NCBI RefSeq assembly: GCF_002868735.1
Contig: NZ_CP025611.1
Span: forward strand, 124,001-188,000
Length of the DNA: 64,000 nt
Source of the DNA: Niveispirillum cyanobacteriorum
GTDB lineage: Bacteria; Pseudomonadota; Alphaproteobacteria; Azospirillales; Azospirillaceae
Direction of reading: 5' to 3'
Shown here: piece by piece, positions 20,938 through 29,421 of the stretch
How the letters are laid out: each line of letters begins with the position of its first letter
Numbering within the stretch: position 1 is the first letter of the stretch
Made by a program: the position numbers and the translations under genes
Notes under the pieces: model-generated
Told to the model about the DNA's origin: nothing
The model's database searches: none
What the model saw: only the letters and a program-made list of their open reading frames with translations

Positions 20938-21756
20938 ATGGCGAATTCGCATTGGACCATCGAGGGCCTGCCCTGGGACAAGCTGGACCAAGCCAAAGCG
21001 TCACCCGACATGCTGAAGCTGGCCAAGGCGGCGGCCCTGGTCGAATATAACGGCCATATCTATGCCGACTATCTGTGCAATGTCTTCCGCGAGGACCCCG
21101 TCTTCTGCGACGTGGTCCGGCAATGGGCCATTGAGGAGGTGCAGCATGGCGAGGCCCTGGGCACCTGGGCGTCGCGCATCGATCCCTCCTGGGATTTCCA
21201 GGCAGCAGTGAAGCGCTTCCGCGACGGGTACCAGATCGACATCGATGCCATGGAGAGCAAGCGCGGCAGCCGCGCCGGTGAACTGGTCGCGCGCTGCATC
21301 GTGGAGACGGGCACGTCCAGCTATTACACGGCCCTGGCCGAGGCGACGGAAGAACCCGTCTTCAAGCAAATCTGCAAGCATATCGCCGCCGACGAGCTGC
21401 GCCATTACAAGCTGTTCTATGACCATCTGAAGCGCTACCTGGAATCAGAGAAGCTGAACCGGGTGCAGCGCCTGATGGTCTGCCTGTCGCGCATCAATGA
21501 GACGGAGGACGACGAGCTGTCCTACGCCTTCTACGCCGCGAATTACTGGACCCGCCCCTATGAGCGCGTCGAGAATAATGCCGAGTATACCAGCCTCGCC
21601 TATTCCTTCTACCGGCCCCACCATGTTGATCGCATGGTTGGCATGGTGTTCAAGGCGTCGGGCCTGAAGCCGCATACCTGGCTGCACAATTGGGCGGCCA
21701 AGTTCGCCTATAAGCGCATGCATCAGAAGGCCGAAACGGCGCGTCTGGCGGCGTGA
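20938..21756 (+). CDS. ferritin-like diiron protein
   Basis: The 272-residue protein shows the full ligand set of a ferritin-like four-helix diiron fold: E36, then E67-x-x-H70 (AIEEVQHGE), E123 (CIVETGTS) and E153-x-x-H156 (AADELRHYK). Families with this arrangement include acyl-ACP desaturase-like and rubrerythrin-like oxidases; I cannot name the substrate. There is no signal peptide, so it is cytoplasmic. The start is uncertain: ATGs at 20896, 20926 and 20938 are all in frame. 20938 (MANSHWTIEG) was chosen by domain position. The gene follows the atp terminator, so it is a separate unit, and ends at a strong bidirectional terminator. Confidence 0.8.
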   Translation: MANSHWTIEGLPWDKLDQAKASPDMLKLAKAAALVEYNGHIYADYLCNVFREDPVFCDVVRQWAIEEVQHGEALGTWASRIDPSWDFQAAVKRFRDGYQIDIDAMESKRGSRAGELVARCIVETGTSSYYTALAEATEEPVFKQICKHIAADELRHYKLFYDHLKRYLESEKLNRVQRLMVCLSRINETEDDELSYAFYAANYWTRPYERVENNAEYTSLAYSFYRPHHVDRMVGMVFKASGLKPHTWLHNWAAKFAYKRMHQKAETARLAA

Positions 21757-21758
21757 TC

Positions 21759-21783
21759 AAGGGGGGCGAGAAGCCCCCCTTTT
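21759..21783. terminator. bidirectional terminator between convergent genes
   Basis: AAGGGGGGC (21759-21767) pairs with GCCCCCCTT (21773-21781) over a 5-base loop, with T-run to 21783. It serves the diiron gene and the convergent 176-residue gene. Confidence 0.88.
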
Positions 21784-21787
21784 GCTG

Positions 21788-22318
21788 TCAATGCAGCCGC
21801 TGCGATACCGGGGCTTCGATGGCCAGACGGGGTTCATCCTCGTCCATACCGTCGCGCAGGATATCCAGCAGCCGGCCCGCATCCGGCGTGCCCCCAAGCG
21901 TCTCGCACAAGCACCCCATCAGTTCGGGCACCATCTGCATCAGGGCGGTGTTGCCCGGCAGGAAGCGATGCAGGATCAGGCCATTTTCGACCGCATCCAG
22001 CATCAGGCTGGCCGCCGGTCCGGCCATGGCCAGGATCGGGGGCAGGGGCATCTGCTCTGGCGCCACGCCCGTGCTGGCCAGCGCGCGCATGTTGCGCTCC
22101 ATGATGAAACCGCTGGCGGGGCCATCCACCACCGTCAGGGCGGCGTTGGTGCCGGCCTGTTCCAGAAGCACGCGGCGCAGCTTGCGCAGGGCGGCAATGG
22201 CGGCGGCGGTCCGGTCGGCTTGGCCGCTGGCGCGCTGGCCCGCAGCGTTAAAGGCGGTGCGTATCAGGGCCGGGATGGGATTGGGTACCTGTTGGGTCTG
22301 GGTCTGCTGGGTCGTCAT
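21788..22318 (-). CDS. hypothetical protein, Gln/Thr-rich start
   Basis: A 176-residue protein beginning MTTQQTQTQQVPNPIPALIR, then an Ala-rich helical region (RTAAAIAALRKLRRVLLEQAG) and a hydrophobic, Met- and Pro-rich segment (MPLPPILAMAGPAASLMLDA). It has no clear signal peptide or membrane helix. The ATG at 22318 is preceded by GGAGGATC, which decides it over an upstream in-frame start. It is divergent from the patatin gene across 179 bases. The family is not recognised; helical content suggests a small regulatory or structural protein. Confidence 0.65.
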   Translation of the reverse strand: MTTQQTQTQQVPNPIPALIRTAFNAAGQRASGQADRTAAAIAALRKLRRVLLEQAGTNAALTVVDGPASGFIMERNMRALASTGVAPEQMPLPPILAMAGPAASLMLDAVENGLILHRFLPGNTALMQMVPELMGCLCETLGGTPDAGRLLDILRDGMDEDEPRLAIEAPVSQRLH

Positions 22319-22497
22319 GGCGCGATCCTCCTTCACGAAGCGATGCCCCTTGGTCATCGGCGCGCCCTCGCGGACCCCAACATGGGCATCCGTGGCGTCG
22401 CCTGTCTTGTGACGTGGTGTGTCGTGAGGATTGCTTCAAGGGTCGGCGGCGGAACCATTCCGGGGTATGATGTGGCACCGCAACATGAGGGGCCGAC

Positions 22498-23517
22498 ATG
22501 GTACTGAAGCAGATCATGCGTCGGCTGGGCCGTGCCCAGTCGCCGATGGCGGCCCCAAAGCCATCGAATAAGCCCGCGGGCACGGCGCTGGCACTGCAGG
22601 GTGGTGGCTCCTTGGGGGCCTTTACCTGGGGCGTGCTGGACCGGTTGCTGGATGAACCTGGATTCGCACCTGTCCGCCTGTCCGGTGCCTCCGCCGGTGC
22701 GGTCAATGCGGTGGCCTTCGCCAGCGGCTGGGCAAAGGGTGGGGCGCCGGGCGCGCGCGATGCGCTGGACCGTGTCTGGCGGCGGGTGGGGGAATGTGGG
22801 GTCGGCGCTCTGGGCTTCTGCCCGACCTGGGCCAGTAATGGCATCACCCAAGCGGTGAACAGCGCCGCCTTTGCCATGGCGACCCGGCTGTTTTCGCCCT
22901 ACGCCCTGAACCCGCTGGGGTTCAACCCGCTGCGGTCGATCCTGGTGGAGGAGGTGGATTTCGCGAACCTCACCCTGCCTACCGCCCCCGCGTTGCTGAT
23001 TTCCGCCACCCGGGTGCGCGACGGACAGCCGCGCCTGTTCGGCAATGGGGAGATCGGCGTCGAACAGCTGTTGGCCTCCACGACCCTGCCGACCCTGCAT
23101 CAAGCCGTGGAGATTGATAGCGAGGATTACTGGGATGGCGGCTACACCCTGAACCCGCCCATCCGCGCCCTGCTGAACGGACCTTCTGTGGGAAGGTTGC
23201 TGGTGGTGCAGGCCATGGCCAACTGTACCGATGACACGCCGCGCACAGCGGCGGCGATTCGCGACCGTCTGAACCAGATCACCTTTTCCCGGCCGCTGGA
23301 GGCGGAGATGGAGTTGGTACGCGAGGTGCTGAAGCGCGGGGAGGGGCCGGAACAGCTAGACCTTCTATCCATTGACCCGCAGGACCCGACCTTGGGCGAC
23401 CTGAACGGTCTGCGCATCGATATGGACTATCTGCTGGCGCTCAAGGCGCATGGGCGGGCACAGGCGGGGGAGTGGTTGGCGGAGACTAACGCACCAACAC
23501 CTTTCCCGGATTCATAA
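22498..23517 (+). CDS. patatin-like phospholipase
   Basis: The 339-residue protein has the patatin serine hydrolase core: oxyanion loop GGGSLGAF (about 35-42), nucleophile elbow GASAG with Ser65, and the DGG motif with the catalytic Asp213 (YWDGGYTLNP). The enzyme family hydrolyses acyl esters of phospholipids. No signal peptide is present, so the protein is cytoplasmic or peripherally bound, like the RssA-type group. The start at 22498 is the first ATG of the frame; its upstream GGGGCCGAC is a modest ribosome-binding site. It converges on the FAD-oxidase gene with a 32-base overlap of coding ends. Confidence 0.92.
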   Translation: MVLKQIMRRLGRAQSPMAAPKPSNKPAGTALALQGGGSLGAFTWGVLDRLLDEPGFAPVRLSGASAGAVNAVAFASGWAKGGAPGARDALDRVWRRVGECGVGALGFCPTWASNGITQAVNSAAFAMATRLFSPYALNPLGFNPLRSILVEEVDFANLTLPTAPALLISATRVRDGQPRLFGNGEIGVEQLLASTTLPTLHQAVEIDSEDYWDGGYTLNPPIRALLNGPSVGRLLVVQAMANCTDDTPRTAAAIRDRLNQITFSRPLEAEMELVREVLKRGEGPEQLDLLSIDPQDPTLGDLNGLRIDMDYLLALKAHGRAQAGEWLAETNAPTPFPDS

Positions 23518-24898
23518 TCCCGTCCGGGTCCAGCATCGCCTTCATCTTCCGCATCAGGTCCAGTTCCACCGGGTTCTTGATGCGGGCCAGTTCTTCGGCC
23601 TTGTGATTGCCGATGCCATGTTCGGCGCTGATGCTGCCGCCATGGGCCAGGACCTGTTCATGGACGATGTCGCTGATGGCATGGGCGTGTGCCAGATAGG
23701 CGGCGCCCTCCATATCCACCGGGCGGCCGATATTGAAGTGGATATTGCCGTCGCCGGCATGGCCGAACGGGTAGGGCCGGATGCCGGGCATATAGGCGGT
23801 GACGGCGGCGATGGTGGCGGCAAGGAAGTCGGGGATGCGGCTGACCGGCACGGACACGTCAGTATGGACCGCTCCGCCGATCTTGCGCCCGATCTCCGGC
23901 AGGCTCTCGCGGATCAGCCAGAGTTTGCGTTGCTGTTCCATGCTGTCGGCGAAGATGGCATCGGTGACCAGCCCCTGATCCAGCGCCGTCTCCAGCACCG
24001 CCTCCACCTGACCGCGCAAAGCCGGCCCCGCCATGCCGCTGCTGGCCTCCAGCAGCACATACCAGGGCGAGGGGGCCGATAGAGGGTCCTGGTCACGGCC
24101 CAGGATTTCCCGCGATCCATCAAAGGCAAAACGCGGCATCAGTTCGAAGGCCGACAGGCTGTCGCCTGTGCCGGTGCGGGCCAGTCCCAGCAGGGCGACG
24201 GCGGCGGCCGGGCTGGGCACGGCCACCAGGGCGGTTTCGACCTGGCGCGGGCGCGGGAAGAGCTTCACCGAGGCGGCAGTGATGATCCCCAGGGTACCTT
24301 CGGCGCCTAAGAACAGGTGCTTCAGGTCGTAACCGCTATTGTCCTTGCGCAGGGTCCGCAACCCGTTCCAGACCCGCCCATCGGGCAGCACCACCTCCAG
24401 GCCCAGGACCAGATCGCGAGCATTGCCATAGCGCAGGGTCAGGATGCCGCCGGCATTGCTGGACAGGTTGCCGCCCAGCATGCAGGTCCCTTCCGCCCCC
24501 AGCGACAGCGGGAAATAGCGGTCCGCCGCCTGTGCCGCCGCCTGGATATCGGCCAGGACGCAGCCGGCTTCCGCAATCATCGTATAATCGGTGGCATCCA
24601 GGGTGCGGATGCGGTTCAGGCGGCCCAGGTTCAGCAGGACGGCGCCTGTTCCCTTCTCGGCGATGGTTCCGCCGACTAGCCCGGTATTGCCCCCCTGCGG
24701 CACGATGGGCACTCGGGCCTCGGCGCAGAGCCGCACGATGGCGGCCACTTCTGCCGTTGATCCGGGGCGCAGGACGGCCACGGGGTGGCTTTCCTCCCGC
24801 TGGCGCCAGTCGAAGGCATAGGGCGCCATGTCGGTGCCGGTCAGGACATGAGCGGGGCCGATCAGATCGGCCAGGGCGGAAAGCAGGTCGGTGCTCAT
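23486..24898 (-). CDS. FAD-binding oxidase (D-lactate/2-hydroxyglutarate/glycolate dehydrogenase type)
   Basis: The 470-residue flavoprotein has the FAD_binding_4 domain (VAVLRPGSTAEVAAIVRLC, PIVPQGGNTGLVGGT) and the C-terminal FAD-oxidase domain ending in HGIGNHKAEEL and DPDGIMNPGKVL, with PFGHAGDGNIHFN between them. This pattern marks GlcD/DLD/D2HGDH-type enzymes that oxidise D-2-hydroxy acids and pass electrons to a carrier; the exact substrate cannot be told. The start MSTDLL at 24898 is supported by AGGA and follows the Sua5 stop by one base (TGA-G-ATG), so the two are probably in one operon. Confidence 0.9.
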   Translation of the reverse strand: MSTDLLSALADLIGPAHVLTGTDMAPYAFDWRQREESHPVAVLRPGSTAEVAAIVRLCAEARVPIVPQGGNTGLVGGTIAEKGTGAVLLNLGRLNRIRTLDATDYTMIAEAGCVLADIQAAAQAADRYFPLSLGAEGTCMLGGNLSSNAGGILTLRYGNARDLVLGLEVVLPDGRVWNGLRTLRKDNSGYDLKHLFLGAEGTLGIITAASVKLFPRPRQVETALVAVPSPAAAVALLGLARTGTGDSLSAFELMPRFAFDGSREILGRDQDPLSAPSPWYVLLEASSGMAGPALRGQVEAVLETALDQGLVTDAIFADSMEQQRKLWLIRESLPEIGRKIGGAVHTDVSVPVSRIPDFLAATIAAVTAYMPGIRPYPFGHAGDGNIHFNIGRPVDMEGAAYLAHAHAISDIVHEQVLAHGGSISAEHGIGNHKAEELARIKNPVELDLMRKMKAMLDPDGIMNPGKVLVR

Positions 24899-24899
24899 C

Positions 24900-25943
24900 T
24901 CAGGTCCTGGGTGCAGCCGCACGGCGGAGACGGTCATTGATGGCCATGCCAAGCCCCTTGTCGGGGACCGGCATGACGGCGATGCCCGACAGGCCGGGCC
25001 GGTCCAGGGCGCGCAACATGGCGAACAGGTTGGAAGCCGCCTCCGTCAGGTCGCCATTGTTGGACAGGTTCATACGTACAGCTCCGCCGCGCAGGAACTG
25101 GTCCGGTCCGAAAGCCAACAGCGCCTCATCATCCCGTACGGTCGTCGCGTCCAGCCGCACGGGCAGGCCCGGCGCATAATGGCTGGTCATCATGCCGGGT
25201 GCCTTCACCCCGTCCGCCGCCGTGGCCAGATCGACGGGACCCAGCACGTTTTCCAGCTCTTCCCGCGTCACCGAACCGGGACGTAGCAGCAGCGGGCGTT
25301 CACCCGTCAGGTCCAGGACGGTCGATTCGACACCGATGGAGCAGCGCCCCCCAGCCAGGATCAGTTTCAGCCGGGCGCCACCACCCTCGGGAAACTCCTC
25401 CACCACATGCATGGGGGTTGTCGGGCTAACATGGCCCGAGACATTGGCCGATGGGGCGGCCAGGGGACGACCCGACGCCTGGATCAGGGCGCGGGCGACC
25501 GGATGGGCGGGGCTGCGTACCGCCACCGTGTCCAGCCCAGCGGAGACCAGCAACGACAACGCCGCATCGGTGCGGCGCGGCAGGACCAGGGTCAGGGGAC
25601 CGGGCCACCACATCTCCATGGCGCGGGCGGCGCGGTCATCGATATGGACCAAAGTCGCCGCCGCTGTCTCATCGGCGACATGCACGATCAGCGGGTTGAA
25701 GCTGGGTCGACCCTTGGCGGCGAAGACGGCGGCCACTGCCGCATCATTGCCGGCGTCGCCAGCAAGCCCGTAAACCGTCTCCGTCGGCATGGCGACCAGT
25801 CCACCCGCTGCCAGCACCTCGGACGCCTGCGCATAGGCATCCGGCCCCGGCGGCAGTACACGCGGTCGGTCGGGATGCGGCGGCGGGGCCGGCACCTCAT
25901 GGTGATGGTGACTGGGGTCGTCGCAGCAATGATCGTGGGGCAC
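24900..25943 (-). CDS. threonylcarbamoyl-AMP synthase with His/Cys-rich start
   Basis: The 347-residue protein is a Sua5-type L-threonylcarbamoyladenylate synthase, which makes TC-AMP from threonine, bicarbonate and ATP for t6A37 of ANN-decoding tRNAs. The TsaC (YrdC) domain has GGLVAMPTETVYGLAGDA, KGRPSFNPLIVHV and APSANVSG; a C-terminal Sua5 domain follows from about 220 (VKAPGMMTSHYAPGLPVRL). The start was taken as GTG at 25943 because AGGA precedes it; the frame stays open 24 codons further without support. Right after the start comes a metal-ligand-rich stretch (HDHCCDDPSHHHHE), unusual for this family. It leads the pair with the FAD oxidase. Confidence 0.88.
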   Translation of the reverse strand: MPHDHCCDDPSHHHHEVPAPPPHPDRPRVLPPGPDAYAQASEVLAAGGLVAMPTETVYGLAGDAGNDAAVAAVFAAKGRPSFNPLIVHVADETAAATLVHIDDRAARAMEMWWPGPLTLVLPRRTDAALSLLVSAGLDTVAVRSPAHPVARALIQASGRPLAAPSANVSGHVSPTTPMHVVEEFPEGGGARLKLILAGGRCSIGVESTVLDLTGERPLLLRPGSVTREELENVLGPVDLATAADGVKAPGMMTSHYAPGLPVRLDATTVRDDEALLAFGPDQFLRGGAVRMNLSNNGDLTEAASNLFAMLRALDRPGLSGIAVMPVPDKGLGMAINDRLRRAAAPRT

Positions 25944-26027
25944 GGGATCGGTCCTGAAAATCTCACCCGCCACGATAACGGTGGCGGGCGGCCCGATCAC
26001 GGGCTTTCCACGCAAAGCCCGGCTGCG

Positions 26028-26456
26028 TCATTCCACACCCGGCTTCAGCGAGAAGACGATGCCCCAGCCATCCGGGTCCTCGAAACAGACCGCCCGGTTT
26101 AGCCAATAGGGGTTTTCCGGCCCTACCGGAACGCCACCCCGCGCCTGTATGGAGGCCGACACGGACAGAAGGTCGTCGCGGCTATCGACATAGAGCACCA
26201 GCAGATTGTCGCGCGAGGGCGCGGCGCAGGGGCTGCCATCCTTATGCTGGGTGAATTCCAGATGCGTGTCCCAGCCGGGAAGGCCGATCAGCACCCCGTC
26301 ATAGCCGGCATGGGTGCCGTCATCCACCCAGCCGCCGATCACCGACAGACCGATCACATCGCGGTAGAAGGCGGTGACCTCCTTCAGCCGGTCCGTGGGC
26401 CGCGCGATGCGTACGCGGGTGATAGGAAGATGGTTGGGCCATGGCGTGCTGGTCAT
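26028..26456 (-). CDS. VOC (glyoxalase/bleomycin resistance) superfamily protein
   Basis: The 142-residue protein has the vicinal-oxygen-chelate paired beta-alpha-beta-beta-beta fold pattern. The first half runs from RVRIARPTDRLKEVTAFYRDVIGLSVIGG and the second ends with FEDPDGWGIVFS, which carries the usual acidic metal ligand region. It is cytoplasmic, and the reaction is not predictable. GAGG precedes the ATG at 26456. It is divergent from the ParA-like gene across 91 bases and does not overlap the Sua5 gene, from which it is 84 bases away. Confidence 0.85.
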   Translation of the reverse strand: MTSTPWPNHLPITRVRIARPTDRLKEVTAFYRDVIGLSVIGGWVDDGTHAGYDGVLIGLPGWDTHLEFTQHKDGSPCAAPSRDNLLVLYVDSRDDLLSVSASIQARGGVPVGPENPYWLNRAVCFEDPDGWGIVFSLKPGVE

Positions 26457-26547
26457 CGATCTGCCTCATGCTGCGGTGCGGCGCTTGCCGCCCGTCGTTC
26501 ATGTGGGCACACTGGCGTTCAGAACAAAGGGCGGCAAGGGGCAGGAT

Positions 26548-27186
26548 ATGGCGGGGCGGGTCATCACCATCGCGCAGCAGAAGGGCGGGGCGGGCAAGAC
26601 GACGCTGGCCATCCATCTGGCCGTCACCTGGGCGCGGGCCGGCAAATCCGCCGCCCTGGTCGATATCGATCCGCAGGGCAGCCTGTCCTACTGGTACGCG
26701 CAACGGGAAGCGACCCTGGGCGCCGATGCCACGGGCATCACGCACCTGCAGATATCCGGCTGGCGCACGCAGCGGGAGGTGGAGCGGCTGGCCAAGACCC
26801 ATGACGTGGTGGTGATCGACAGCCCGCCCCATGCTGAAACGGACGCGCGCATCGCCGTGCGTACCGCCGCCCTGGTGGTGGTGCCGGTACAGCCAAGCCC
26901 CATGGACCTCTGGGCCACGCGCCCCACACTGGATCTGGCGCGGGTGGAAAAGCGGCCTGTGATGCTGGTGATGAATCGCGTACCAGCGCGGGGCAGGCTA
27001 CTTGATGCGGTGGCGGCGAAGGCGGCGGAACTGGGCGTTCCAGTGGCGGCCGAAAGCCTGGGCAACCGTATCGGGTTCGCGGGATCCCTGATGGATGGCC
27101 TGACGTTGGCAGAAACGGACCCGAAGTCGAAGGGCGTGGAGGAACTGGAGGCGCTGGCCGCCGAAATCTGGACGGCACTGGACTGA
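26548..27186 (+). CDS. ParA/MinD-family ATPase, no ParB partner
   Basis: A 212-residue P-loop ATPase with the deviant Walker A QQKGGAGKTTLAIHL, the ParA-specific LVDIDPQGSLSYW loop, and the Walker B/switch VVVIDSPPHAE. It is shorter than chromosome-segregation ParA proteins (about 260) and has no N-terminal DNA-binding extension, so it fits the small orphan ParA group that positions protein cargoes or plasmids. No parB-like gene or parS-like repeats are seen nearby. The start at 26548 has AAGGGG upstream; the frame is open for 58 codons further without support. Confidence 0.88.
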   Translation: MAGRVITIAQQKGGAGKTTLAIHLAVTWARAGKSAALVDIDPQGSLSYWYAQREATLGADATGITHLQISGWRTQREVERLAKTHDVVVIDSPPHAETDARIAVRTAALVVVPVQPSPMDLWATRPTLDLARVEKRPVMLVMNRVPARGRLLDAVAAKAAELGVPVAAESLGNRIGFAGSLMDGLTLAETDPKSKGVEELEALAAEIWTALD

Positions 27187-27285
27187 TATCCGGGGCCGCA
27201 GGTGGCCCGCCGTCCCCCTCTGCCCCGATTGGTGGGTGTTAACAGGTTTGCTAAACTCCCTCCTGAACGCGCAAGGGGGAATGCG

Positions 27286-28116
27286 ATGCGGACGCTTTTG
27301 GGGGCGATTGCCCTGCTGTCTGTACTATCGGCACCGGTGATGGCGTCGGAGGTGCCGGTGGAGGTCATGGTGCTGGGCACCTATCATTTCGCCAATCCCG
27401 GCCAGGATAAGGTGAATGCCCAGATCGACCCGGTGACCACGCCGGCCAAGCAGGCGCAACTGGAACAGGTGGCCGAACGGCTGGCCCGGTTCAAACCAAC
27501 CGTCATCGCCGTGGAACGGGTGGCCAAGGATCAGACCACGATGCTGGACCATCGCTATCCGGCATTCACGCCCGCCGACCTGTTGAAGAATCCCGATGAA
27601 CGAGTACAGATCGCCTATCGTCTGGCCAACCGGCTGGGCCTGAAAGAGGTCTATGCGGTGGATGAGGTGGCCGAAGACGGGGAGCCTGATTATTTCCCCT
27701 TCGATCCTGTCCAGAAATGGGCAGAGGCCAATGGCAAGACCGGCACTATCGATGCCATGTTCGGCCCCATCCAGGCCTGGGTGGCGCAGTTGGAGAAGGA
27801 TCAGAGGACACGGCCTGTTGCCGATATCCTGGCCGACCTGAACGCGCCGGACCATCCCATCGCCATCAAGAGCATGGGGGACGGGCAGTATCGCCTTCTA
27901 GCGCTCGGCAAGGGACGCGATCTACCGGGGGCCGACCTGAACGCCCGCTGGTATGCCCGCAACGCCCGTATCTTCGCCAAGCTGACGCAGGTGGTGAAGC
28001 CGGGCGACCGGGTTCTGCTGGTCTATGGCTCCGGTCATAATTACTGGCTGCGTCATTTCGCTAGCGAAACGGGCGGCTTCAAGCTGGTGGAGGCCGGCCC
28101 CTATCTGCGTCCCTGA
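27286..28116 (+). CDS. DUF5694 family exported protein
   Basis: The 276-residue protein has a signal peptide (MRTLLGAIALLSVLSAPVMA) and a mature domain starting VEVMVLGTYHFANPGQD, the pattern of the DUF5694 group distantly related to TraB/GumN-like proteins. Further motifs are KPTVIAVERV, VYAVDEVAEDG and the C-terminal LLVYGSGHNYWLRHF. Conserved His, Glu and Asp residues in these motifs suggest a metal-dependent hydrolase, which is not proven for the family. AAGGGGGA precedes the ATG at 27286. Its stop abuts the convergent kinase stop as TGATCA. Confidence 0.8.
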   Translation: MRTLLGAIALLSVLSAPVMASEVPVEVMVLGTYHFANPGQDKVNAQIDPVTTPAKQAQLEQVAERLARFKPTVIAVERVAKDQTTMLDHRYPAFTPADLLKNPDERVQIAYRLANRLGLKEVYAVDEVAEDGEPDYFPFDPVQKWAEANGKTGTIDAMFGPIQAWVAQLEKDQRTRPVADILADLNAPDHPIAIKSMGDGQYRLLALGKGRDLPGADLNARWYARNARIFAKLTQVVKPGDRVLLVYGSGHNYWLRHFASETGGFKLVEAGPYLRP

Positions 28117-29337
28117 TCAGGCGGCGGCCAGCGGCAGGCGCAGCCAGAAACGGCTGCCCCCACCTGGCACCGGCTCGTACCCGATCTGTCCGCCCATGGC
28201 ATGGACCAGTTGACGGCAGATCGCCAGCCCCAGGCCCGACCCGTCGAATCGGCGGGCATGAGAGCTGTCGGCCTGGAAGAAGGGCGTGAAAAGATTGCCG
28301 CGCTGTTCCGGGGCGACGCCGATGCCGGTGTCCACCACATCCGCCCGCAGCCACAGCCGATTCCCTTCCTGCCCATCCTGGCGAAGGCACAGGGTGATGC
28401 CGCCCGATTCGGTGAATTTGGCGGCATTGAACAGCAGGTTGTTCAACACCTGCTGCAACCGGATGCCATCCCCGCGCCAGCGGTCGGGCAGGGCGGGGTC
28501 CAGATCGACCGACAGGGTCAGTCCCTTGTCGTGACAGGTCTTTTGCACTAGCCGTTGGCCGCGTGCGGCCAGATCGGACAGGCAGAAGGGCCGTTCCTCC
28601 AACTCCACCTTTCCCGACTCCAGCCGCGCATAGTCCAGCGTGTGGTTCAGCACCTGCATCAGGCTGCGGCCCGTGTCATGCACGGTGCGGGCATAATCGC
28701 CATAGGGTTCGGGCAGACCGGCATGGGCCAGCATCTCCCCGAAACCCAGGATCGCGTTCAATGGCGTCCTGATCTCGTGGCTCATCATGGCCAGAAAGCT
28801 GGCGCGGGCCTGGGCCATCTGCTCGGCCGCCTTCTGCGCCGTTGCCGCATCGCGCTGCAGCTTGTCCAGGGACAGCTGATCCATGGCGATGCCGGCAAAC
28901 TGTTCCAGCATGGAGGTTTGTTCGGCCTGGAAATCGGGCCGGGGACGCCTATCCAAAACGCAGAACACGCCCAGCACTTGTCTGCCCGGCGTGACAATCG
29001 GGACGCCAGCGTAAAAGCGCAGGCCCGCCTGGGTGATGCCGGGCAGGCCGGCAAAGCGGGGATCGGCGGCCAGATCGGGCACCAGCAGCGTGCCACCATC
29101 GATCACCAGATTGCACAAGGTGGTTTCGCGCGGCTGCCGTCCGACGCAGATGCCCTCCTCGGCCTTGGGCCACATGTCGGCGGCATCGATCAGATTGACC
29201 ATGGCAATGGGCAGATCGAACAGCCGCCGGGCCATGCCCGTAAGCCGTAGGAAACGGGGATCAGGTCCCAGATCGGACCCGACATAGGCGGAAAAATCCT
29301 GGAGCCGCAATCGCTCGCGCAGGTCGCTGACGATCAT
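28117..29337 (-). CDS. GAF-domain sensor histidine kinase
   Basis: A 406-residue soluble histidine kinase without membrane helices. A GAF domain (about 25-150) is followed by a short coiled coil, the HisKA dimerisation domain with phosphoacceptor His187 (MMSHEIRTPLNAI), and the HATPase domain with N-box LQQVLNNLLFNAAKF, G1 DTGIGV and G2 DGSGLGLAI. It is therefore a catalytically complete cytosolic sensor kinase. No response regulator gene adjoins it, so its partner must be encoded elsewhere. The GAF part has the CNLVIDGGTLLVPDLAADPRF pattern of the cyanobacterial and bacterial GAF-2 type that senses small molecules or light; the ligand is unknown. Confidence 0.93.
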   Translation of the reverse strand: MIVSDLRERLRLQDFSAYVGSDLGPDPRFLRLTGMARRLFDLPIAMVNLIDAADMWPKAEEGICVGRQPRETTLCNLVIDGGTLLVPDLAADPRFAGLPGITQAGLRFYAGVPIVTPGRQVLGVFCVLDRRPRPDFQAEQTSMLEQFAGIAMDQLSLDKLQRDAATAQKAAEQMAQARASFLAMMSHEIRTPLNAILGFGEMLAHAGLPEPYGDYARTVHDTGRSLMQVLNHTLDYARLESGKVELEERPFCLSDLAARGQRLVQKTCHDKGLTLSVDLDPALPDRWRGDGIRLQQVLNNLLFNAAKFTESGGITLCLRQDGQEGNRLWLRADVVDTGIGVAPEQRGNLFTPFFQADSSHARRFDGSGLGLAICRQLVHAMGGQIGYEPVPGGGSRFWLRLPLAAA

Positions 29338-29421
29338 GATGCGTGGTTCCGCCTTAATGGGTCGTCAGCTTGGGCGGACCCGGGGGCGGTGTCAACCGTC
29401 CCCCCGGTTCCATTCCCCTGT

